Source: Pseudomonadota bacterium (GTDB lineage Bacteria > Pseudomonadota > Alphaproteobacteria > Rhizobiales > Rhizobiaceae). Taken from it: DNA of 9,150 bases. Where the stretch lies: the NCBI GenBank assembly GCA_003242525.1, contig QGUU01000071.1, positions 1-9,150 of the forward strand, read 5' to 3'. Shown piece by piece: positions 1-5,355 of this stretch. A model generated the notes under the pieces. The model had not been told where the DNA came from. It was given only the letters and a program-made list of their open reading frames with translations, and ran no database searches. The position numbers and the translations under genes were made by a program. How positions within the stretch are numbered: position 1 is the stretch's first letter; every line of letters begins with the position of its first letter.

Positions 1-64
1 TTTATTTGTTAGAGCCCCCTCAGAGTTTTCCTCCTCTTATTCCGCGGGCGCCTCAGATGGGTAA

Positions 65-544
65 ATAGGAGGAACCCTGGTCCACGGCCTGGCTGGACAA
101 ATCAGCCTTCATGCGGCGATGGACCCCGATGCCGGCGGCGATCCGACCCTGTTGCGCGACGGTGGCGCCAATGGCGCAGGCTATATCGCCAATGTCGGCG
201 GCGGCGCATCCTTTGCGGAGTTGCTGATCGCCTATGGCGACCGCCTGGACCAGCCCACGACATTCGACCCCCAGGCGGGGATCACCGGCAGCTTCGGCGT
301 CGCCGCCTATGCAAACAACGCGATCGGATGGTTCGAGGGCGTACGCCAGCAGGCGGCGTCGGCAGCCGAAGCCAAGGAAGCGCTCGCCATGCGCACAGCC
401 GAGGCGCTTTCCAACGCCACGGGTGTCAATGTCGACCAGGAATTGTCCTTGCTGCTGGATCTGGAACACACCTACCAGGCATCCGCCCGCATTCTGAACA
501 GCGTGAACCAGATGCTGGACGCGCTAATGGCAGCCGTCAGATAG
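65..544 (+). CDS. flgK: Flagellar hook-associated protein 1 (FlgK), C-terminal part, 5' end missing or broken
   Basis: FlgK is a hook-filament junction protein secreted through the flagellar type III system. About 160 residues of its C-terminal end are readable here. FlgK-like sequence runs in frame from about position 65 (GGTLVHGLAGQISLHAAMDP), through LLRDGG and FAELLIAYGDRL, to a typical D0 terminal helix with LLLDLEHTYQASARIL and a final NQMLDALMAAVR. Whole FlgK proteins are roughly 450-600 residues, so most of the gene lies upstream or is lost. The frame has a TAA at 62-64, and the 61 bases before it give no clear FlgK match in any frame. The first ATG in this frame is at 119, inside conserved sequence and without a ribosome site, so it is unlikely to be the true start. 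The stop is at 542-544, four bases before flgL. The identity is firm; the cause of the broken 5' end (frameshift, nonsense change, or poor sequence at a contig edge) is open. Confidence 0.85.
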   Translation: MGGTLVHGLAGQISLHAAMDPDAGGDPTLLRDGGANGAGYIANVGGGASFAELLIAYGDRLDQPTTFDPQAGITGSFGVAAYANNAIGWFEGVRQQAASAAEAKEALAMRTAEALSNATGVNVDQELSLLLDLEHTYQASARILNSVNQMLDALMAAVR

Positions 545-548
545 ACCC

Positions 549-1598
549 ATGAAGACAACCTCCGTTTCCTCCGCCGCCATATCCAATGCAATGCGCTATG
601 CGCAGGCGCGCATGCAGGCTGATCTGGTCAAGGCGCAGAAGGAAATGGACAGCGGCCGCGTCGCCGATGTGGGCCTGGCGCTTGGCGCGCGCACGACGCA
701 GTCCGTCACCTTCGCGCGGGACCTGGAGCGGCTTCAGGGCATAGTCGATTCGAACGCGCTGATCGCCTCCCGGCTCTCCTCGACGCAGGACGCGCTCGGC
801 CAGCTGACTGATACGGCAGAAGCGCTCATGTCGGCCCTGCCAAGCGCGATCTCCGGCGACATGAGCGTGAACGTGACGCGCGACGCCGGCAAGGCGGCGC
901 TGAAGTCCATGACGTCGATCCTCAACACGTCGGTCAACGGCGAGTATCTGTTTGCCGGCATCAATACGGATGTGAAGCCGATCAACGACTTCGATGCGCC
1001 CGCTTCACCGGCCAGGGCCGCTTTGGAGGCCGCATTCCTTGCCCGTTTCGGATTCACCCATAACGATCCGGCCGCAGCCAACATAACGGCGGGCGACATG
1101 GAAGATTTCCTGGTCAACGACGTCTTTCCTCAATTCATGGGGGCGGATTGGCAGACGAACTGGTCGAATGCCACCGACCAGCAGATCGTCAGCCGCATCG
1201 CACTCAACGAAACCGCTGAGACTTCGGTGAGCGCCAATAATGACGGCGTGCGAAAGCTCGCCATGGCAGCAGCGGTTGTGGCGGTGTTCTTCGATTCCAA
1301 CCTTGGCTCCGAGGCGCGCACAACCACCGCATCGCGTGCCTTCTCCTGGGTCGGGGAGGCGGTGGGCGAACTCGGTCAGGTGCAATCCCGGGCCGGCCTC
1401 ATCCAGAACCGGCTTTCTGCCGCGACCGAGCGGATGAACACGCAGATTGACCTCTTCAACAGACACATTGTCGATCTCGAGGGCGTCGATCCCTACGAGG
1501 CAGCAAACCGCGTCAACGACCTCCTGACCCATATACAGACCTCCTTCGCCCTGACGGCTAGAATCCAGCAGCTCAGCCTTCTGAATTTCCTGACCTGA
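549..1598 (+). CDS. flgL: Flagellar hook-associated protein 3 (FlgL)
   Basis: FlgL forms the second ring of the hook-filament junction, between FlgK and the first flagellin. The 349-residue product has the flagellin/HAP3 plan. There is an N-terminal heptad helix (residues about 5-75, with SAAISNAMRYAQARMQADLV and LVKAQKEMDSGR), a region with VNGEYLFAGINTDVKPINDF near residues 130-150 that is typical of FlgL, and a C-terminal helix pair (residues about 275-349, with RAGLIQNRLSAATERM and ending in QQLSLLNFLT). No signal peptide is seen, as expected for a type III export substrate. The length is normal for rhizobial FlgL. The start is four bases after the flgK stop with no clear ribosome site, which suggests translational coupling to flgK. 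The stop TGA is at 1596-1598, and flaF follows after 18 bases. Confidence 0.93.
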   Translation: MKTTSVSSAAISNAMRYAQARMQADLVKAQKEMDSGRVADVGLALGARTTQSVTFARDLERLQGIVDSNALIASRLSSTQDALGQLTDTAEALMSALPSAISGDMSVNVTRDAGKAALKSMTSILNTSVNGEYLFAGINTDVKPINDFDAPASPARAALEAAFLARFGFTHNDPAAANITAGDMEDFLVNDVFPQFMGADWQTNWSNATDQQIVSRIALNETAETSVSANNDGVRKLAMAAAVVAVFFDSNLGSEARTTTASRAFSWVGEAVGELGQVQSRAGLIQNRLSAATERMNTQIDLFNRHIVDLEGVDPYEAANRVNDLLTHIQTSFALTARIQQLSLLNFLT

Positions 1599-1616
1599 GG
1601 CACGGAAGATACAGCG

Positions 1617-1964
1617 ATGTACCAATTCTCCTACGCCGACATTCAGACCGACTCCGTGGCGGACGCCAAGGATCGTGAACGGCAATTGCTCACTCGCTCC
1701 ATCGACCTCCTCACGGCTGCCGCGGCGGCTGGCCGGGACTCAATGGAAGCGGTCGAGGCTCTCCATTTCACCAACAGGGTCTGGACCGCCTTCATAGAGG
1801 ACCTCTCCTCCAGCGAGAACGCCTTGCCCAAGGAACTTCGGGCCAATCTCATATCCATCGGGCTTTGGCTCCTGCGCGAGGCCGAAGACATTCGTCAGGG
1901 CCGCGCGGACAATTTCGAGGGCCTGATCGAGGTATCGCAGATCATCCGGGACGGCATCAAATGA
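1617..1964 (+). CDS. flaF: Flagellar biosynthesis regulator FlaF
   Basis: FlaF is a small cytoplasmic helical protein found mainly in alphaproteobacteria. In Caulobacter it is needed for flagellin synthesis and secretion and acts in opposition to FlbT. The 115-residue product begins [10 protein letters not shown], has a conserved centre around W56 ([11 protein letters not shown]), and continues with [18 protein letters not shown] (residues 73-90), the most recognisable FlaF stretch. The length matches the family. A ribosome site GGAAG lies at 1604-1608, eight bases before the ATG. The stop overlaps the flbT start as ATGA (1961-1964), so the two regulators are probably translated in a coupled, fixed ratio. 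The FlaF assignment rests on sequence pattern and on the neighbouring flbT; the regulatory role is known from relatives and was not seen here. Confidence 0.92.
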   Translation: MYQFSYADIQTDSVADAKDRERQLLTRSIDLLTAAAAAGRDSMEAVEALHFTNRVWTAFIEDLSSSENALPKELRANLISIGLWLLREAEDIRQGRADNFEGLIEVSQIIRDGIK

Positions 1965-2401
1965 ACACGCTCAAGCTGTCGCTGAAGCCAAACGAGAAGA
2001 TCTACGTCAATGGCGCGGTGATCCGCGTCGACCGCAAGGTAACCCTTGAGCTGCTCAATGATGTGCAGTTCCTGCTGGAAGGCCACGTCCTCCAGGCCGA
2101 AGACGCTTCCACGCCGTTGCGGCAGTTGTATTTCATCGTTCAGGTCATGCTCATGAACCCGCAAGGCGCGGCAGATGCGCGGGACATGTTCCGTCGCTCG
2201 CTGCCCCTGCTGCTGGCGAATTTCGCGGACGAGCAGATCCGCAACTCGCTCAAGCACGTTGACCGCCTGGTCAGCGAAGGCCGTGTGTACGAGGCACTGA
2301 AGGCGATTCGGTCGCTTTATCCGCTGGAGAGGATCGCGCTGGACGCCGAGCGGGAAGAAGGCGACGAAACAGGCCGCAAGATGGCGATGGGAGCAAGCTG
2401 A
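1961..2401 (+). CDS. flbT: Flagellum biosynthesis repressor FlbT
   Basis: FlbT is a post-transcriptional regulator of flagellin. In Caulobacter it acts on the flagellin mRNA 5' leader and promotes decay when assembly is incomplete; in some rhizobia and Brucella it is instead reported as positive for flagellin production. The 146-residue product begins [20 protein letters not shown], then [19 protein letters not shown], and has the family block [14 protein letters not shown] (residues 54-67). The same frame is open further upstream (an ATG at 1865), but the added 32 residues are a shadow of flaF, so 1961 is the proper start. The sequence GGGACGG (1948-1954) may serve as ribosome site. The start overlaps flaF by four bases (ATGA), and the stop overlaps flgD by one base (TGATG), so translation of all three is probably coupled. 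Confidence 0.92.
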   Translation: MNTLKLSLKPNEKIYVNGAVIRVDRKVTLELLNDVQFLLEGHVLQAEDASTPLRQLYFIVQVMLMNPQGAADARDMFRRSLPLLLANFADEQIRNSLKHVDRLVSEGRVYEALKAIRSLYPLERIALDAEREEGDETGRKMAMGAS

Positions 2402-2808
2402 TGAACGTCGACATGACCACCACCATTCCAGCCACCGCCAGTCAAGCGCCTGCGAAATCCAAGGCCTCGGTGGATTACCAGTCCTTCCTGAAACTCCTGA
2501 TCGCCCAGATGAGGAACCAGGACCCGACGCAGCCGATGGACTCCACCGAGTACGTGGCCCAGCTTGCCACCTTCTCGCAGGTCGAACAGTCGGTTCAGAT
2601 GAACGCCAAGCTGGACAGCATCCTGCAGTCCTCTGCGCTGGCGCAGGCGGACGCGCTGATCGGCCGCGTCATCACCGCCGCTGATGGCGTAACTTCCGGA
2701 ACGGTGGCGGAAGTGCGCCTTTCCTCGAGCGGGCTTGTGGCGGTGCTGGAGGACGGTACGCAAATAACCGTCGGTCCCGGTGTCACGGTGGGTCCGGCCG
2801 CCAGCTAG
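2401..2808 (+). CDS. flgD: Flagellar hook assembly scaffolding protein FlgD (short form)
   Basis: FlgD is the hook cap: exported through the flagellar system, it sits at the tip and lets hook protein FlgE polymerise, then is replaced by FlgK. The 135-residue product has a flexible Ala/Ser/Thr-rich N-terminus (residues 1-24) and then the FlgD N-terminal signature, with FLKLLIAQMRNQDPTQPMDS (residues 29-48) and EYVAQLATFSQVEQS (residues 50-64). A short tail follows with IGRVITAADG and VAVLEDGTQITVGPG. Enterobacterial FlgD is about 230 residues and carries Tudor-like and FnIII-like domains after this signature; here little more than a reduced tail remains. Short FlgD is normal in rhizobia, so this is probably not a truncation. 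A ribosome site GGGAG is at 2389-2393. The start shares one base with the flbT stop. Confidence 0.93.
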   Translation: MNVDMTTTIPATASQAPAKSKASVDYQSFLKLLIAQMRNQDPTQPMDSTEYVAQLATFSQVEQSVQMNAKLDSILQSSALAQADALIGRVITAADGVTSGTVAEVRLSSSGLVAVLEDGTQITVGPGVTVGPAAS

Positions 2809-2843
2809 GCTCAGCCTGCGCGCGACCGACCTCAGGCTGGCAC

Positions 2844-3110
2844 ATGAACGAAGCCGACGCCCTTGATATTGTCCAGTACGCCATATGGACGGTGCTGACC
2901 GCCTCCGGGCCTGTCGTCTTGGTTGCGATGGCGGTCGGTGTGGGCATCGCGCTCATCCAGGCGCTCACTCAGATCCAGGAAATAACGCTCACCTTCGTGC
3001 CCAAGATCGTGGCCATCATGCTGGTGGTGGCCCTGTCCGGTCCGTTCATCGGCGCGCAGATCTCGTCCTTTACCAACGTCATCTTCGAGCGCATAGAGAA
3101 CGGCTTCTAA
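2844..3110 (+). CDS. fliQ: Flagellar export gate protein FliQ
   Basis: FliQ is a small inner-membrane subunit of the FliPQR core of the flagellar type III export gate. The 88-residue product has the family length and two hydrophobic helices (about residues 14-38 and 51-75). The loop between them, with IALIQALTQIQEITLTFVPK, is a hallmark of FliQ and its virulence homologues. The gene starts 35 bases after flgD, with a weak purine run AGG at 2834-2836. In related rhizobia fliQ is usually followed directly by flhA. Here an MFS exporter gene and a lipoprotein gene lie between them, so fliQ ends the first flagellar segment of the window. fliP is not present here and is presumably elsewhere in the chromosome. 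Confidence 0.95.
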   Translation: MNEADALDIVQYAIWTVLTASGPVVLVAMAVGVGIALIQALTQIQEITLTFVPKIVAIMLVVALSGPFIGAQISSFTNVIFERIENGF

Positions 3111-3114
3111 GCAC

Positions 3115-3150
3115 CGCCGGCCTGCCGCTGGAACATTCTTTTTGCCGGCG
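3115..3150 (+). other. Inverted repeat just after fliQ (possible weak hairpin)
   Basis: CGCCGGC at 3115-3121 pairs exactly with GCCGGCG at 3144-3150, separated by 22 bases that end in TTTTT. It begins four bases after the fliQ stop. The stem could form in RNA and might weaken read-through, but the loop is long and no T-run follows the 3' arm, so it is not a standard intrinsic terminator. GC-rich sequence makes chance seven-base repeats fairly likely. Confidence 0.25.
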
Positions 3151-3159
3151 ATTATCGCC
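3147..3159. promoter_or_regulatory. Short perfect palindrome upstream of the MFS gene (candidate operator)
   Basis: GGCGAT-T-ATCGCC is a perfect 6+1+6 inverted repeat, 75 bases before the exporter start, in the only sizeable gap (124 bases) between fliQ and the exporter gene. A symmetric site here could bind a regulator of the inserted exporter. It overlaps the 3' arm of the larger inverted repeat (3144-3150), so the two RNA folds would exclude each other. No convincing -35/-10 pair was found beside it, no regulator gene is in the window, and the site is short. Confidence 0.22.
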
Positions 3160-3234
3160 AATTCACTCGCATTCTCCCGACTCTCGTCTAACTTTGCTGG
3201 CAAGTGCTGCGCCTACTGATTCACGGGGAAGGCA

Positions 3235-4899
3235 ATGCCGCTCGACAGCAGACCCTCGATAGATGAGGACGAAAGCGGGACCGAGCGCGGCGGAGCCCTC
3301 GCGCCGTTCCAGCATCCGGTCTTCCGCGCAGTCTGGTCGGCAAATCTCGTCTCCAATTTCGGCGGACTTATCCAGGGGGTAGGCGCCGCCTGGATGATGA
3401 CGTCGATTGCAACGTCGTCCTACCAGGTCGCCCTGGTCCAGGCTTCGACCACCCTGCCCATCATGCTGTTCGCGCTGGTTGCCGGCGCCATTGCCGACAG
3501 TTTCGACCGCCGCAAGGTCATGCTGGTTGCACAGTGCTTCATGCTGGTGATGTCGGTGCTGCTTGCCATCTTCACCTGGCAGGGCTGGATGAGTCCCTGG
3601 CTGCTGCTGGCCTTCACCTTCCTGATCGATTCCGGCACCGCGCTGAACAGCCCGTCTTGGCAGGCCTCTGTCGGCGACATGGTGCCGCGCGCCAAGGTGC
3701 CGGCGGCGGTGACCCTCAACTCCGTGGGGTTCAACATCACCCGCAGCGTGGGGCCGGCGATCGGAGGCATCATCGTCGCCGCCTTCGGTGTCGCGACGGC
3801 CTTCGCCGTCAACGCGCTGAGCTATATTGGCCTGATAGTAGTGCTCTCCCGCTGGAAACGCGAGGAGCAGCCGGCGTCCCTGCCCCGGGAGTCCCTGGGT
3901 GCCGCCATGGCCGCCGGCGTACGCTATGTCGCCATGTCCCCCCATATCGGCAAGGTACTGGTGCGCGCGGCAGCATTCGGCTCGACGGCCGGCTCGGTGC
4001 TGGCGCTGCTCCCCCTTGTGGCACGCGATGTCGTGCACGGCGGCGCGCTCACCTATGGCATTCTGCTGGGTGCATTCGGCGTCGGCGCCGTCTGCGGCGC
4101 ACTGGTCAGTGTCAGGCTGCGGCAAATCCTTTCCAGCGAGGTCATGGTGAGGTACGCCTTTGCTGGTTTCGCGCTATGCGGCTTAACCTGTGCGCTTTCC
4201 ACGCAGGCCTGGCTGACGGCACTGGGTCTTTTGATCGGCGGCGGCTGTTGGGTCCTCGCTCTGGCGCATTTCAACACAACGGTGCAGATGTCTACGCCCC
4301 GCTGGGTGGTGGGGCGCGCGCTGTCGATCTACCAGACTGCCACATTCGGCGGCATAGCGCTGGGAAGCTGGATATGGGGCGTAGTCGCCGATGCGCATGG
4401 CGCCCCGGTGGCGCTTGTTGCAGCAGCCATCGCCATGCTGGCCGGCGGGGCTTTGGGCCTGATCCTTCCCCTGCCCCAGCTTCGCAACCCGAACCTTGAC
4501 CCACTCGACCGGTGGACCGAACCCATGCTGGCGCTCGATCTGCAGCCCCGCAGCGGTCCCATCGCCATCATGATCGAATATGTGATCCGGGAAGAGGACG
4601 TGCCGCAATTCCTTGCCCTGATGAACGAAAGAGGCCGCATCCGCCGCCGCGACGGTGCGCGCAACTGGACTCTGGCACGTGATCTTGAGCACCCTGAAAT
4701 ATGGATGGAAAGCTATCACACCCCGACCTGGCTGGACTATGTCCGCCAGAATCGACGCTTCACCCATGACGACGCCGCGGTCACCGAGCGCATCCGCGCT
4801 CTGCACCGCGGCCCGGACCGCCCGCGCGTGCGACGGTGGATCGAGCGCCCGACCAGCAGGGGCACGTTGGTGGCCAGAAAGGAACAGGCGGAACAATAG
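3235..4899 (+). CDS. MFS exporter of the EntS/MFS_3 type with a C-terminal soluble domain
   Basis: This 554-residue protein is a major facilitator superfamily transporter, probably a proton-driven exporter in the inner membrane. About 420 residues contain multiple hydrophobic helices. The loop after helix 2 has the MFS motif A pattern, G84...D88..D91-R92-R93-K94 (GAIADSFDRRK). The opening FQHPVFRAVWSANLVSNFGG and the segment NSVGFNITRSVGPAIGG are typical of the family that includes the enterobactin exporter EntS and proteins annotated as transmembrane secretion effector (Pfam MFS_3). After residue about 428 comes a soluble domain (IMIEYVIREEDVPQFLAL, then ARNWTLARDLEHPEIWMESY) resembling the ferredoxin-like fold of antibiotic-biosynthesis-monooxygenase domains that ends many MFS_3 proteins. 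The ATG follows GGGGAAGG (3225-3232). The substrate is unknown. No siderophore genes are nearby, and nothing ties it to flagella except position. The family call is firm; the substrate is not. Confidence 0.88.
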   Translation: MPLDSRPSIDEDESGTERGGALAPFQHPVFRAVWSANLVSNFGGLIQGVGAAWMMTSIATSSYQVALVQASTTLPIMLFALVAGAIADSFDRRKVMLVAQCFMLVMSVLLAIFTWQGWMSPWLLLAFTFLIDSGTALNSPSWQASVGDMVPRAKVPAAVTLNSVGFNITRSVGPAIGGIIVAAFGVATAFAVNALSYIGLIVVLSRWKREEQPASLPRESLGAAMAAGVRYVAMSPHIGKVLVRAAAFGSTAGSVLALLPLVARDVVHGGALTYGILLGAFGVGAVCGALVSVRLRQILSSEVMVRYAFAGFALCGLTCALSTQAWLTALGLLIGGGCWVLALAHFNTTVQMSTPRWVVGRALSIYQTATFGGIALGSWIWGVVADAHGAPVALVAAAIAMLAGGALGLILPLPQLRNPNLDPLDRWTEPMLALDLQPRSGPIAIMIEYVIREEDVPQFLALMNERGRIRRRDGARNWTLARDLEHPEIWMESYHTPTWLDYVRQNRRFTHDDAAVTERIRALHRGPDRPRVRRWIERPTSRGTLVARKEQAEQ

Positions 4900-4946
4900 C
4901 GGCGCGGCGTCGTTCATCCCTCTCCGGGTCTGACTTGTCCTGAGAA

Positions 4947-5261
4947 ATGAGACGCCTGCCATCGAACTCATTGCCGGTGACTGCGCTTTATCTCCTGTTC
5001 TTGGCGGGCTGCGCGTCGCCGATCGGCAGTCGGGCCGGGCAATCCTGCGCTGAACTGGACGCTGCGGTCGGGACGACCTCCAGGCAAATCTCCGCCGTAG
5101 CCATCAGTCGGAGCAAGGTAGACCGGCTTTCCGTCCCCTTCTGGCTACCTGGCGGACAAAAGGCCGTATCGGCGGTAAAGGCTCGCCAGACGCGCAGGAT
5201 CGAACGGTTGGACGGCCAGCTTGCTTCGCTGAGAAGCGAGCGGCAGTCCAGATGTCCGTGA
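4947..5261 (+). CDS. Small predicted lipoprotein, conserved type, function unknown
   Basis: The 104-residue product has a lipoprotein signal peptide: basic start MRR, a hydrophobic stretch (VTALYLLFL) and a lipobox LAGC with C22 as the probable lipidated cysteine. The mature part is about 83 residues, soluble and mostly helical, with SCAELDAAVGTTSRQISAVA, then SVPFWLPGGQKAVSAVKARQ and a basic C-terminus. Two further cysteines, C34 and C103, frame the mature domain and could form a disulfide in the periplasm. The ribosome site is poor (GAG at 4942-4944). It starts 47 bases after the exporter gene on the same strand and ends 94 bases before flhA. The general pattern resembles small rhizobial lipoproteins I recall, but I know of no function. 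A reverse-strand frame over the same bases lacks such features and was rejected. Confidence 0.75.
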   Translation: MRRLPSNSLPVTALYLLFLAGCASPIGSRAGQSCAELDAAVGTTSRQISAVAISRSKVDRLSVPFWLPGGQKAVSAVKARQTRRIERLDGQLASLRSERQSRCP

Positions 5262-5320
5262 CCGTACCGCCCCGCCTCCCATTTTCGCACAAGCTTGAAG
5301 GTTTAGGGTCCGCGAGCCTG

Positions 5321-5333
5321 GGCGCATTGCGCC
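5321..5333 (+). other. Small hairpin ahead of flhA
   Basis: GGCGC-ATT-GCGCC can form a five-base-pair stem with a three-base loop, in the 94-base gap between the lipoprotein gene and flhA, ending 22 bases before the flhA ATG. No T-run follows, so it is not an intrinsic terminator. It may shape the flhA leader, or be chance in GC-rich DNA. No convincing promoter was recognised in 5262-5355. Confidence 0.25.
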
Positions 5334-5355
5334 GCCTTCATGACCGGTATCGAGA

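Noticed and set aside
67..79. AGGAGG at 67-72 followed by CTG at 77 as a new start for the FlgK fragment
   Set aside because: CTG starts are very rare and the fragment would lack the N-terminal FlgK domain; AGGAGG here also encodes part of the conserved GGT sequence, so chance is likelier.
3115..3150. Intrinsic terminator after fliQ
   Set aside because: The 22-base loop is too long and the T-run is inside the loop, not after the stem.
3190..3234. Sigma-70 promoter for the exporter (TTTGCT...TACTGA)
   Set aside because: Spacing and both boxes are poor matches; no pair was good enough to report.
3163..4125. Long reverse-strand open frame (320 codons) over the exporter gene
   Set aside because: Its translation is rich in Gly, His, Gln and Arg with no domain pattern, as expected opposite a GC-rich gene; the + strand frame has clear MFS helices and motif A.
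3534..4499. Second + strand open frame (321 codons) inside the exporter gene
   Set aside because: Out-of-frame shadow, Arg/Gly/Cys-rich, without hydrophobic helices or domain signatures.
4183..4971. Reverse-strand open frame (262 codons) over the exporter C-terminus
   Set aside because: No recognisable domain; it overlaps the well-supported MFS coding frame along nearly all its length.
3111..5355. Insertion sequence or genomic island with attachment sites
   Set aside because: No transposase, integrase, tRNA, terminal inverted repeats or flanking direct repeats were recognised, and base composition looks like the neighbours.
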